From NCBI GenBank assembly GCA_965246945.1, contig CBDFFW010000001.1, positions 186,001-250,000 of the forward strand: a DNA stretch of 64,000 bases, given 5' to 3'. Both the position numbers and the translations under genes were made by a program. Under the pieces are notes generated by a model. That model was not told the DNA's origin. It saw only the letters and a list, made by a program, of their open reading frames with translations, and searched no databases. Each line of letters starts with the position of its first letter. The first letter of the stretch is position 1. Of the stretch, positions 15,769-24,704 are shown in pieces. The stretch comes from CBDFFW01 sp965246945 (GTDB lineage: Bacteria > Pseudomonadota > Alphaproteobacteria > UBA11073).

Positions 15769-16820
15769 TGTCCGCTGTTGCCATTGATATCCGTAAAAAA
15801 GCCTTGGGCCGTGGGCTCGACGCCTTATTCGCCGATGCGGAAGCCGCCCTTGGCAAAGGGGCAACGCCAGAAACCAGTGCAGATGTCGCAGTGGCCAAAA
15901 CCTTGCTGCAAGGTGCCGAGCGGCGCAGTTTGCCCGTGGCCAATATCGCACCAGGTTCAGCCCAACCACGCCGGCTTTTTGCCGATGATGCGTTGGATAG
16001 CCTGGCCGCCTCGATCAAAGAACATGGGGTCATTCAACCCCTGCTCGTTCGCCTGGCACCTGGGCAAACCGATCACTATGAATTGATTGCCGGTGAACGC
16101 CGCTGGCGCGCGGCCCAGCGCGCGCAATTGCATGAAGTGCCGGTCATTATCATGGACCTGCCGGATAACACCGCGCAGGAACTGGCGCTAATTGAAAACA
16201 TCCAGCGGCAGGATTTATCCGCCATGGAAGAAGCCTATGCCTATAAACGCTTGATTGATGAACATGGTTACGGGCTGGAAGAACTGGCGCAAAAGCTGGG
16301 CAAAAGCCGTCCCTATTTAAGCAATATGCTGCGCCTGATTAACTTGCCGCCCAAAGTGCAAGATTTAATTATTGAAGGTCAAATAAGTGCGGGGCAAGCG
16401 CGGCCATTAATCGGTCACCCGAATGCCGAATTAATTGCCCAGCAAATTATCGAAATGGGCCTTAGCGCACGCGCGGTGGAAAAGTTAGCATTGCGCTTAA
16501 AAGGGATTAGCGATCCGTTTAACGAGACAGAAATTAAAGCACGCATCGCCTATCACGATGCCGAAGCCCAAAAAGGCAAATACCTGCATAGCCAAGAACG
16601 CGATGCCATTCGCCACAATAAAGCCGAACGCTCAGCAGAAGCAAAAGATCCCGATATTCAAGCATTGGAAGATGAGATGAGCGGTTTGTTAGGCCTGCGC
16701 GTGGTATTAAAAGGGCATGATGCCACGGGCAAGCATCCTGGCTATCTCTCCATCGAATACCGCTCACTCGACCAATTAGATGACCTGCTGCGGCGGTTAA
16801 CAATGGCGGCACAGGCTTGA
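15768..16820 (+). CDS. parB: Chromosome partitioning protein ParB (Spo0J)
   Basis: The 350-residue protein has the ParB order. A short N-terminal region (KKALGRGLDALFAD) that contacts ParA is followed by the CTP-binding domain with GERRWRAAQ (109-117). A helix-turn-helix DNA-binding domain comes next (LEELAQKLGKSRPYLSNMLRL, about 165-185), then a C-terminal dimer domain. ParB loads at parS and slides as a CTP clamp. Translationally coupled to parA by a one-base overlap. The HAD gene follows 3 bases after the stop. Confidence 0.96.
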   Translation: MSAVAIDIRKKALGRGLDALFADAEAALGKGATPETSADVAVAKTLLQGAERRSLPVANIAPGSAQPRRLFADDALDSLAASIKEHGVIQPLLVRLAPGQTDHYELIAGERRWRAAQRAQLHEVPVIIMDLPDNTAQELALIENIQRQDLSAMEEAYAYKRLIDEHGYGLEELAQKLGKSRPYLSNMLRLINLPPKVQDLIIEGQISAGQARPLIGHPNAELIAQQIIEMGLSARAVEKLALRLKGISDPFNETEIKARIAYHDAEAQKGKYLHSQERDAIRHNKAERSAEAKDPDIQALEDEMSGLLGLRVVLKGHDATGKHPGYLSIEYRSLDQLDDLLRRLTMAAQA

Positions 16821-16823
16821 TAG

Positions 16824-17501
16824 ATGCCTAAGCCGCTCGGTATTGTTTTCGATTGGAATGGCACACTGCTTGATGATATTCATATTATACTAAAAGTTAA
16901 AAATGATATCTTTAAGCATTATGGATACCAAGTTCCTATTGAGCTATCCGATTGGCAAAATACCAAACAGTTTCCCTTGCGTGATATTTATACCCATTTT
17001 GGGTTTGATGGCGCACACTTCGACCGCGAAGCTGCAGCCATTCAAAAACAATTTCTAACGCAATATATGATTGCAGCGGATATTTGCACATTGCGGCCCT
17101 ATACGATTGAGCTGTTACAATATTTGCAAACGCAGAATGTGGTTATTACTTTGCTTAGCAATCATGACCATGCGGATGTGATGCGGCGCTTGGATAATTT
17201 TAATATTAAGCATTATTTTGCTACGATTTCGGCCAATCACGATCATGCCGGCTTAGCGCATAAAACCGCGAAAGCAGATCGTCTTAAAGAAATCTTATAC
17301 ACGCATAATTGTGCGCAGTGGCTATTGGTTGGCGACTCGCATGAAGAACCTGCACTGGCCCACGAATTTGATTTGCTGGGCTGCAGCATCACCGGCGGCG
17401 TGCAAAATGAAATCTTGCTACACAGTTATCAGCCGCATTATCTGGTTCATGATTTGATTGAAATAGAAAAGATTGCAGAAAGTCTTTTGACACCGCAATA
17501 A
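16824..17501 (+). CDS. HAD-superfamily phosphatase
   Basis: A 225-residue HAD hydrolase. Motif I is FDWNGTLLDD with the nucleophile Asp 10; motif II is LLSNH; motif III Lys lies in the KTAKADRLKE region; motif IV is LLVGDSHEE. The second motif I residue pair reads Trp-Asn, where many members have x-Asp. That variant occurs in natural phosphatase families, so activity is likely but the substrate is unknown. It begins 3 bases after parB and is probably cotranscribed with it. Confidence 0.85.
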   Translation: MPKPLGIVFDWNGTLLDDIHIILKVKNDIFKHYGYQVPIELSDWQNTKQFPLRDIYTHFGFDGAHFDREAAAIQKQFLTQYMIAADICTLRPYTIELLQYLQTQNVVITLLSNHDHADVMRRLDNFNIKHYFATISANHDHAGLAHKTAKADRLKEILYTHNCAQWLLVGDSHEEPALAHEFDLLGCSITGGVQNEILLHSYQPHYLVHDLIEIEKIAESLLTPQ

Positions 17502-17510
17502 TTCTGTCCA

Positions 17511-18317
17511 ATGAGACTTATTGTCTACCATGTCGATGCCTTTACTGACCAGCCGTTGCGCGGCAATCCAGCAGCGGTTTATATTTTAGATAAGTGGCTG
17601 CCAGATGCCTTAATGCAACAAATTGCAGCCGAGCATAATTTATCGGAAACTGCTTTTTGTGTGAAGCATATAGATAGTACAGCCGATTATCATTTACGCT
17701 GGTTCACGCCAACGCATGAAGTGGATTTGTGTGGTCATGCAACTTTAGCAACCGCCTTTATACTGTTTGAGTATAAAGCCTTCTCAAATGATGTTATCAA
17801 CTTTATCAGCCATTCAGGTATTCTAAAGGTAGTGCGCGCCGCGCCAGGTTATCGCTTAGATTTTCCTATTTGGGTGCCAGTTGCCGAACCCGTGAATAAT
17901 GAATTAGCCAACCGATTGGGAATTTCTGTAACCGCACAATTCCGCAGCACAGATGTGTTATTGGTAACCGATAGCATGACATCCGTATATCAAGTTGAAC
18001 CAGTTATGGATGCGCTGTTAGCTTATGGCAGCCGCTGTGTAATTATTTCTGCGCCTGGTGAAAACGGTACCGATTTTATCTCGCGGGTATTTTGCCCTGA
18101 TGTGACAGTACCTGAAGATCCGGTTACCGGCTCGGCGCATTGTTTGCTCACGCCTTATTGGGCAGAGCGGCTGGGTAAAACACAGTTGCAGGCGCGGCAG
18201 GTTTCGGCGCGCGGCGGTAATTTACATTGCGAGTTGAATGGCGACCGCGTCTATATCACCGGGCAAGCCTGTTTATTTTATCAGGCGGAGATCGCTTTAC
18301 CTACCCCAACGCCCTAA
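17511..18317 (+). CDS. PhzF-family isomerase/epimerase
   Basis: This 268-residue protein has the two-lobed PhzF fold signature: HVDAFTDQPLRGNPAAVYIL at the start, AEHNLSETAFCV with the conserved catalytic Glu, DLCGHATLATAF, and a C-terminal EDPVTGSAHC motif. PhzF enzymes isomerise phenazine precursors; most homologues (YddE-like) have unknown substrates. No phenazine genes are present here, so only the fold and likely isomerase chemistry can be stated. It starts 9 bases after the HAD gene and belongs to the same run of genes. Confidence 0.9.
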   Translation: MRLIVYHVDAFTDQPLRGNPAAVYILDKWLPDALMQQIAAEHNLSETAFCVKHIDSTADYHLRWFTPTHEVDLCGHATLATAFILFEYKAFSNDVINFISHSGILKVVRAAPGYRLDFPIWVPVAEPVNNELANRLGISVTAQFRSTDVLLVTDSMTSVYQVEPVMDALLAYGSRCVIISAPGENGTDFISRVFCPDVTVPEDPVTGSAHCLLTPYWAERLGKTQLQARQVSARGGNLHCELNGDRVYITGQACLFYQAEIALPTPTP

Positions 18318-18326
18318 ATTCATTAT

Positions 18327-18683
18327 ATGTGGTTTAAACTTTATCAGGATATGACGGCGCTGCAATTGACCGCCAATGAAGTGGTTTGGCAGCGCGGCAT
18401 GCTGATGTGGCAACAGGCGGTAAGCGGGACACTGCGTGGGGATGCCAGTCCGGCCCCGCGCTTTACCCAAGAAATGACGGCGATGGTGACTGAGAAATTT
18501 GCGATTATTCCAGAAATGGCGCTGGCCGTGTGGACGCAGCAATTACAACAAATAGGTCGGTTTAAGCATGCATTAACGGCGGAAGATTATTTAAAAAATT
18601 GGGCCGCGTTGCACAGCGCCACCCTCATCCCTCTACGCAAACGCGCCCGCGCCAATCAACAACGGTTGCGGCGGAAAAAGTAA
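18327..18683 (+). CDS. Hypothetical small helical protein (possible phasin-like)
   Basis: A 118-residue protein, all helical by composition, rich in Gln, Trp, Met, Ala and Leu with a very basic Arg/Lys/Gln C-terminus. The pattern is faintly like phasins, which coat PHA granules, and a PHA synthase lies 6 kb away, but there is no diagnostic motif. It starts 9 bases after the PhzF-family gene and is the last gene of the plus-strand run. Function unknown. Confidence 0.6.
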   Translation: MWFKLYQDMTALQLTANEVVWQRGMLMWQQAVSGTLRGDASPAPRFTQEMTAMVTEKFAIIPEMALAVWTQQLQQIGRFKHALTAEDYLKNWAALHSATLIPLRKRARANQQRLRRKK

Positions 18684-18724
18684 TCCGCTTATGGCACCTG
18701 CTTGGTAGTTTGACCATTATCAGT

Positions 18725-18750
18725 ATTGCTAGAACGCGTGTTCTAGCAAT
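18725..18750. terminator. Perfect hairpin between convergent genes
   Basis: An 11-bp perfect stem (ATTGCTAGAAC / GTTCTAGCAAT) around the four-base loop GCGT. It lies between the end of the plus-strand parAB-phzF run and the end of ppsR on the minus strand. No strong T tract follows on either side, so it may be a bidirectional terminator or an RNA-stabilising stem. Confidence 0.5.
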
Positions 18751-18812
18751 TAGCAAAATCATAAAAGCGCCGCACATAGTTTTTTAAGAAATAATTACAG
18801 TGGTGAAAGCAA

Positions 18813-19667
18813 TTAAAAAACGGCAGTCTCAGTATCGCTCAGTTCAAGTTTACGCTCGTAAAGGCTGACGATTTCGGCGGCAGTTTCTTCGATGGAGCGG
18901 CGGGTGACATCGATCACCGGCCAGGCCTGGCGGCGGAATAATTTACGGGCAGCTTGCATTTCTTCATTCACCGTATCGAATTGGGTATAGCTATCATAAT
19001 CACGGTCGGCGATCTGGCGCAGGCGGGAGCGGCGGATTTCGACCAGATGGGCCGGATCGCTGACCAGACCGACGACCAATGTGCCTTTTTGCAATTGCAA
19101 CAACCGCTCGGGCAAATCAAGCCCAGGCACCAGCGGGACATTGGCGGCTTTAATCCCGCGATTGGCCAAGTATAAACAGGTCGGGGTTTTGGAGGTGCGG
19201 GACACGCCGACCAACACCACATCGGCTTCAGCCAAATTCTGGCCGCCCTGCCCGTCATCATGATCGAGCGCATAATCCATGGCCTCAATCCGTCGGAAAT
19301 AGGCTTCATCAAGCGCATGCTGCCGGCCGGAAGAAGATTCGATCGGCAATTGAAAAAATGCGGATAAGGCATTCAGCACGCCGTCCATTACACCGATATG
19401 CGGCGCGTTCAATTCTAGGCAGGCACGTTCCATTAAATGCCGTAATTCCATATTGCCGAAGGTAGATAAAACAAGGCCAGGAAACCGTTCAATCCCCTTC
19501 ACCACTTCTTCCAGATGCGTGGGGCTACGCACCATGAGCCAGCTATGTTTTTTGACAATGGTCGGCCGAAATTGGGCCAAGGCCGCGCGGGTTAAACCAT
19601 TAATGGTTTCGCCCGTGGCATCAGACACCAAGTGAATATGGTGAATTTTAATATCGGCTAAACCCAT
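18813..19667 (-). CDS. ppsR: PPDK/PEP synthase regulatory kinase-phosphotransferase (DUF299)
   Basis: A 284-residue member of the pyruvate phosphate dikinase regulatory family. It shows HLVSDATGETI near the start, the P-loop-like GVSRTSKTPTCLYLA (about 151-165) and the NVPLVPG and PWPVIDVTRRSIEETA segments. These bifunctional proteins use ADP to inactivate, and phosphate to reactivate, PPDK or PEP synthase by threonine phosphorylation. In many alphaproteobacteria this gene flanks the replication origin, and here the upstream 500 bases look like one. No maf or aroE gene is adjacent. Confidence 0.94.
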   Translation of the reverse strand: MGLADIKIHHIHLVSDATGETINGLTRAALAQFRPTIVKKHSWLMVRSPTHLEEVVKGIERFPGLVLSTFGNMELRHLMERACLELNAPHIGVMDGVLNALSAFFQLPIESSSGRQHALDEAYFRRIEAMDYALDHDDGQGGQNLAEADVVLVGVSRTSKTPTCLYLANRGIKAANVPLVPGLDLPERLLQLQKGTLVVGLVSDPAHLVEIRRSRLRQIADRDYDSYTQFDTVNEEMQAARKLFRRQAWPVIDVTRRSIEETAAEIVSLYERKLELSDTETAVF

Positions 19668-19764
19668 TTAGCCAATCTGCCAGATTCAAACGGCTGCAGC
19701 CAAGGGGTTATACACAGATTGTGCCTAAGTTGTGGGTAATCGAGTGGTTTATTGTGGGTAATTC

Positions 19765-19780
19765 TTAACAAAACGTTAAC
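19765..19780 (+). promoter_or_regulatory. CtrA box 1 in the putative origin
   Basis: TTAACAAAACGTTAAC is an exact match to TTAA-N7-TTAAC, the CtrA-binding consensus known from Caulobacter. It lies 4 bases after a DnaA-box-like sequence. Confidence 0.75.
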
Positions 19781-19781
19781 A

Positions 19782-19797
19782 TTAACACTTTGTTAAC
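19782..19797 (+). promoter_or_regulatory. CtrA box 2 in the putative origin
   Basis: TTAACACTTTGTTAAC is a second exact TTAA-N7-TTAAC match, starting 17 bases after box 1, so the two sites are offset by about one and a half helical turns. Tandem CtrA boxes at an origin suggest repression of initiation. Confidence 0.75.
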
Positions 19798-20164
19798 GTT
19801 TTTCGATATTCAAACATGATTTATGCACAGCCTGTAAAATGTGGATAAAATTATGGGTTGTTAACCCGTGCGATTAAAATCACAATCTATCCACAGCACA
19901 AAATCATTTTTTATAAATATTTAGCCAAGTTATCCGCAGTTCACGCCGGAAGATAGCTTGTGGATAAGTGTGGGGATAAATTGGGTATAGGCAGTTATCC
20001 CCGTTTTCCACGCCACAACTAAAACTACTACTACCTTCTAAATAAAATAAATTTATTCATAAAAGGTGGATAACTTTGAAAATGGTAGAACATTTAAAAT
20101 GTTCATTGGTGGAGTAAATTTTTATATTAGGCGGTTAACTATACTTCGCTTAAATTGAGTTTGA

Positions 20165-23100
20165 ATGTTGCGGATCGCTTTACACGCCTTAATTGCCTGC
20201 GTAGCCACCCTTTTTTTGGTGATTTGCGGATTGGTGGTTGGCTTGTTCATCCGGCTGCAAATGGGACCATTGGATTTAGCGCCAGTGCAGCATTTAATTG
20301 CCAGCGGTATTCAAGCGGAGTTGCCGCCGCAATGGCAGGTTAGTTGGGATCACAGTGAATTGGCCTGGGATGGAGCGACTAAGAATATTGTGGTGCATTT
20401 GCAAAACCAAAAAATTTTAGATGAACAAGCGCAACCGGTTTTACAAATTAAAGAAGCCCGTTTAACCGCCCATTTATTGCATTTATTGGCAGGGCACTGG
20501 GTGCCGCGCGATGTGTGGTTAACGGGTCTACATCTTAATTTAAATTTGGATCCAGCTTTGTTGAGGGCAGACAACCCACAACCAAAAGATAAAACGCAGC
20601 AAAAACCATTAAAATTAGATGAAATACTGCAAATGGTGTGGCGGGATGTGCATAGCGTGCATGTTAATGATGCTGATTTACTAATCACCATGGGTGATGC
20701 GCCGCCCCTTGCCTTGCGCGAATTAAACGTAGAAGCGTTGCGCCAACACCAACAAGTACAAATGGTGCTGACAGCCAAACGGCAGGTCTATACGACGCAA
20801 GACAGCAATGATTTTACGCTGCGTTATGATTATGATTTGCAGCATAAACTATCCAAAGCGAATTTAGGTATCACAAATATCTATTTTGCCGATGTGATGG
20901 CCTATTTAAAAGATGTGCCGGCCTTAACTGAGCTTGCTAAAATCGATTGGCAGGTGCCATTAAATATTCGACTGGCCGGCAAAGAAACAGGGCAGGAAAA
21001 AACCAGAAACTGGCAGTGGGATTTTAAAGTCAAACTGGCAAGCGGTTTTATCGCAGTACCGGAACAATTGCCTTATGCCATAGCGGTTGAGGCATGTGAG
21101 CTTGACGGGCAGTTGTTGCCGGTTGTTAAAGTCGCGGTACAAAACTGTCAGTTGCATATGCCGCATGGGCCGATGAATACCACATTACAAGCGCAGCAGC
21201 AGGGTGAGCGGTGGTTGGTTAAAACGGCAATTGCGCAAGCAAATGTGGAAGACCTGGACTATTTTTGGCCGCCCAGCATTGCGCCAGGTGGTTACCGGTG
21301 GCTGAAAGCCAATATGCAGCAAGGGCTGGTCGATCAAATTAAAATTGATTTGGTCTATGATCCGGCCGTGCCCAGCGAAATTGCCAGCATGGCGGGCGGC
21401 TTTCAAATGCATAACGTTACCACCAAGTTTTTAAAGCCGCTCGCACCCATTACTAATGCCAATGGTTTTGCCGTGTTGAAAGATGACGCACTAACTTTTA
21501 CGATTGAAAGAGGCCAGTATTTAGACCAAACCATTGGCGCGACCAAATTATATATGACCAAGCTATTTGCGGATTTACCCATACTGGAAATCGATACGGA
21601 ACTGAGCGGGCCATTGGCGACCTTGTTGCAAGGCGTTAATCACGCGCCATATTATTTGATTAATTATCCGTGGTTGCCGGATCATACATTTAGCCGAATG
21701 CAGGGCAATTATACGGGCAAGTTAAATATGAAATTGCCCATGTTGGCGGATTTGCAAATGAAGGATTTGGTTTATGATGCCAGCGGCAGTGTCGAAAATA
21801 TTACTTGGGATAAATTCTATAAGGATTTGCCCTTGCGCGCACCTCAGGCAGATTTCCATTTAACGCCGGAAATTTTCAGCATTAAAGGCGAGGTTGGTGT
21901 GGGCGAATTATTGGCCAAGGTAGATTGGCAACAGCAAAAGGGTAAAGCACCAAGCCAGCAGGGGACGGCTAAGGGCCAAACCAACGGTCAGCAACTTGCC
22001 GATTTAGGTTTGCCGGTTGAAAATTATCTCACTGGTAATTTCCCGTGGCAGGCTAATTTACAGCAACAGGGCAATGGGCCGATGCGACTTAATCTGCAAG
22101 CGGATTTAACACCGGTTGCCATTCAGTTTTCGGCCAATAATATTATTAAAACATCTGGGCAAAACGGGCGGTTAGCGCTGCAAGCTGTGATAAATGATCA
22201 TAATACCCAGTTGCAAAATATACAATTAACCAGCCCGCAAATAAATGTTCGCGGCAATGTGCAATTAAGCGAAAATGGCGCATTGCAGAATTTGAATTTA
22301 AATCCATTGCGGTTGGGTGCACATACCGATGCGCGCGTGCAAGGCAATAACCAACAATGGCAAATTCGCGGCAATAGTTTGGACTTAACGCCGCTGATGC
22401 AGCAGCAATCACCAGCGCAGGCAAATGAAAAAACGGATAATCTGCATCCGGCACAGCAACTTGATTTGCAAACCGGCCAGTTATGGTTTGGTGCGGATTT
22501 GCCGATTGATCAACCGCATATTTTATTGGCGCGCCGCCAAAATCAGGCTTGGCATCAGATTGATATTACCGGCACCGTTGGTAAGGAAGCAGCACCGTTA
22601 AATTTACATTGGCAGCCGGATCAAAATGGGCAGAAATTGAATGCGAATATTGCCAATCTGGGCCTGGCCTTACGGGCATTTGGGTTGACGGATAAAGTGG
22701 TAGATGGACAGCTAACTGCGACAGGCACTGGACAGGCCGGTACAGAATTGCAAGCAGATACCGATATTACCCTCACTAATTTTAAAATTCGTAATATGCC
22801 ATTGCTGGCGCGAATTATCAGTGCCACTTCGCCCAGCGGGTTGCTGAATTTATTAAACGGCTCGGGCCTGGGTTTTGATGAATTGCAAACAAAGGTAAAA
22901 TACCGCGCAGATCAAATCGCTTTACAGGTCGGCAAAATGCATTCAGCAGCGCTCGGCTTAACCTTTGGCGGGTTAATTAATTCGGCAAATAATGCGTTGG
23001 ATATTAAGGGCACAGTGGTGCCGTTTTATGCGCTTAACCACCTTATTTCCCAAATCCCTTTATTGGGTGATATTTTAGCTGGCGCTGATGATGCCGTGGT

Positions 23101-23239
23101 GGGTGCCAGTTATCATGCCACTGGAAAATTAGATGATCCCGATGTTTCGATTAATCCGCTTTCGGCCTTAACCCCTGGATTTATCCGTGATTTATTTTTT
23201 GCCAGTTCAGAAGATGAACCAACTCAGCCAGAAAAATAA
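20165..23239 (+). CDS. AsmA-like/YhdP-type envelope protein
   Basis: A 1024-residue protein with one N-terminal membrane helix (about 7-30) and a long periplasmic region rich in beta strands. The C-terminal part (about 830-1000) has the AsmA_2-type pattern, including FKIRNMPLLARIISATSPSGLLNLLNGSGLGFDEL and IPLLGDILAGADDAVVGASYHATGKLDDPDVSINPL. Proteins of this AsmA/YhdP/TamB group are thought to form bridges that move phospholipids to the outer membrane. It is divergent from ppsR across the putative origin; its start codon is TTG or GTG-like rather than a well-placed ATG, and the nearest ATG is at 20165 with little ribosome binding site. Confidence 0.85.
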   Translation: MLRIALHALIACVATLFLVICGLVVGLFIRLQMGPLDLAPVQHLIASGIQAELPPQWQVSWDHSELAWDGATKNIVVHLQNQKILDEQAQPVLQIKEARLTAHLLHLLAGHWVPRDVWLTGLHLNLNLDPALLRADNPQPKDKTQQKPLKLDEILQMVWRDVHSVHVNDADLLITMGDAPPLALRELNVEALRQHQQVQMVLTAKRQVYTTQDSNDFTLRYDYDLQHKLSKANLGITNIYFADVMAYLKDVPALTELAKIDWQVPLNIRLAGKETGQEKTRNWQWDFKVKLASGFIAVPEQLPYAIAVEACELDGQLLPVVKVAVQNCQLHMPHGPMNTTLQAQQQGERWLVKTAIAQANVEDLDYFWPPSIAPGGYRWLKANMQQGLVDQIKIDLVYDPAVPSEIASMAGGFQMHNVTTKFLKPLAPITNANGFAVLKDDALTFTIERGQYLDQTIGATKLYMTKLFADLPILEIDTELSGPLATLLQGVNHAPYYLINYPWLPDHTFSRMQGNYTGKLNMKLPMLADLQMKDLVYDASGSVENITWDKFYKDLPLRAPQADFHLTPEIFSIKGEVGVGELLAKVDWQQQKGKAPSQQGTAKGQTNGQQLADLGLPVENYLTGNFPWQANLQQQGNGPMRLNLQADLTPVAIQFSANNIIKTSGQNGRLALQAVINDHNTQLQNIQLTSPQINVRGNVQLSENGALQNLNLNPLRLGAHTDARVQGNNQQWQIRGNSLDLTPLMQQQSPAQANEKTDNLHPAQQLDLQTGQLWFGADLPIDQPHILLARRQNQAWHQIDITGTVGKEAAPLNLHWQPDQNGQKLNANIANLGLALRAFGLTDKVVDGQLTATGTGQAGTELQADTDITLTNFKIRNMPLLARIISATSPSGLLNLLNGSGLGFDELQTKVKYRADQIALQVGKMHSAALGLTFGGLINSANNALDIKGTVVPFYALNHLISQIPLLGDILAGADDAVVGASYHATGKLDDPDVSINPLSALTPGFIRDLFFASSEDEPTQPEK

Positions 23240-23297
23240 AGTTTATGACAAGTAAGCTTGGCAAATGCGGAGAATTGTTCATAAGTAAGATGGACAT

Positions 23298-24695
23298 ATG
23301 AAAGCATTGAATGCCCTGCGCCTGGCGGGAAAAGAAGTTTTGCCTTTAATTGAAGGTGGAAAAGGCATTTCCGTATCGAATGGTGAAAGCACTGGCGCGT
23401 GGTCGGCCACAGGCGCGGTCGGTACTTTTTCCGGCGTGAATGCGGATTCGTTTGATGAAAACGGTCAGATCATCCCGCAGCTTTATTACGGTAAAACGCG
23501 CCGCGAACGGCATTACGAGCTGATTAATTACGCGATTAAAGGCGGCATTACCCAGGCGGAAATTGCGCATGAACGCGCTAATGGCCAAGGCCTGATCCAT
23601 GTGAACGTGTTATGGGAAATGGGTGCGTGCGAAGAAATTTTGCAAGGCATTTTGGACGGCACGAATGGTATTATCAGCGGCGTGACCTGCGGCGCGGGGA
23701 TGCCCTATAAATTATCCGAAATTTGTGCGCAGCGCGGCGTGCATTACTATCCGATTGTCTCTTCCGGCCGGGCGCTCAGCGCGTTGTGGAAACGCGCTTA
23801 TCATAAATTTCCCGAATGGCTCGGCGGGGTGGTATATGAAGATCCGTGGCTGGCGGGCGGGCATAACGGTTTGTCGAATTCGGAAGATCCGCAAAAACCG
23901 CAAGATCCGTATCCGCGCATTGTAGAATTGCGCCGCACCATGAATAGTTTCGGGTTAACCGACCAGCCGATTATTATGGCAGGCGGCGTGTGGTGGCTGC
24001 GCGAGTGGGAAGGGTATCTGGATAATCCAGAAGTCGGCCCGATTGCCTTTCAATTCGGCACGCGGCCATTGCTGACTCAAGAAAGCCCGATCTCCGCCGC
24101 CTGGAAAAAGAAACTCACCGAATTAAAAGCGGGCGATGTGTTTTTAAATCGTTTTTCGCCGACCGGTTTTTATTCATCGGCTGTCTACAACCCATTCCTA
24201 GCTGATCTGCAGGGGCGGACCGAACGCCAGGTCGCCTATAGCGGCGAAGAAATCGGCGGGCATAGCGCCGGTTTCCCAGTGGGCGCGCGGGGGCGGCTGG
24301 TCTACCTGTCACCGGAAGATAAAATGGCGGCGGAAAGATGGGTGGCGCAGGGCTATACCAACGCGATGCGTACGCCGGATAACACGCTGGTGTTTGTGAC
24401 CCCGCAAAGTGAAGCGCAAATTGTGCAGGACCAAATTGATTGCATGGGCTGCCTGTCCCAATGTGCCTTTTCGAACTGGGCACAGAATGAAGAGGGCACT
24501 ACGGGTAAAAAAGCCGATCCGCGCAGTTTCTGCATTCAAAAAACCCTGCAAAATATTTCACATTCCGATGATGTGGATCATCAGCTGATGTTCGCCGGCC
24601 ACAATGCCTACCGCTTCGCCAGCGATCCATTTTATGCCGATGGCTTCATCCCCACCGTGCAACAACTGATGGACCGGATCCAGAGCGGGTACTAG
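23298..24695 (+). CDS. Nitronate monooxygenase-like FMN oxidoreductase
   Basis: A 465-residue TIM-barrel flavoprotein of the nitronate monooxygenase/2-nitropropane dioxygenase family. Supporting segments are GAVGTFSGVNA near the N-terminus, ISGVTCGAGMPYKL, YPIVSSGRAL, IIMAGGVWW and QFGTRPLLTQESP. The family oxidises nitronates or reduces enones using FMN. This member is longer than usual and has a cysteine cluster near residue 380 (CMGCLSQC) that could bind an iron-sulphur cluster, an unusual feature. It stands alone after the AsmA-like gene. Confidence 0.85.
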   Translation: MKALNALRLAGKEVLPLIEGGKGISVSNGESTGAWSATGAVGTFSGVNADSFDENGQIIPQLYYGKTRRERHYELINYAIKGGITQAEIAHERANGQGLIHVNVLWEMGACEEILQGILDGTNGIISGVTCGAGMPYKLSEICAQRGVHYYPIVSSGRALSALWKRAYHKFPEWLGGVVYEDPWLAGGHNGLSNSEDPQKPQDPYPRIVELRRTMNSFGLTDQPIIMAGGVWWLREWEGYLDNPEVGPIAFQFGTRPLLTQESPISAAWKKKLTELKAGDVFLNRFSPTGFYSSAVYNPFLADLQGRTERQVAYSGEEIGGHSAGFPVGARGRLVYLSPEDKMAAERWVAQGYTNAMRTPDNTLVFVTPQSEAQIVQDQIDCMGCLSQCAFSNWAQNEEGTTGKKADPRSFCIQKTLQNISHSDDVDHQLMFAGHNAYRFASDPFYADGFIPTVQQLMDRIQSGY

Positions 24696-24704
24696 TTTAA
24701 CTGT

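Larger units (their letters stand above)
19668..20164. other. Putative chromosomal replication origin (oriC)
   Basis: A 497-base gene-free, AT-rich region between divergent ppsR and an AsmA-like gene. It contains several DnaA-box-like 9-mers. Perfect TTATCCACA occurs on the minus strand at 19840-19848 and 19959-19967. TTATACACA is at 19708-19716 and TTATGCACA at 19821-19829. One-mismatch forms are at 19731-19739, 19753-19761, 19887-19895, 19930-19938 and 20066-20074. Two CtrA boxes lie within it, and AT-rich stretches near 19908-19920 and 20041-20062 could unwind. ppsR next to oriC and parAB within 5 kb is the common alphaproteobacterial arrangement. Function is inferred, not shown. Confidence 0.8.

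Noticed and set aside
16824..17501. HAD protein as inactive because motif I reads DWNGT
   Set aside because: This variant occurs in active families and the nucleophile Asp and other motifs are present.
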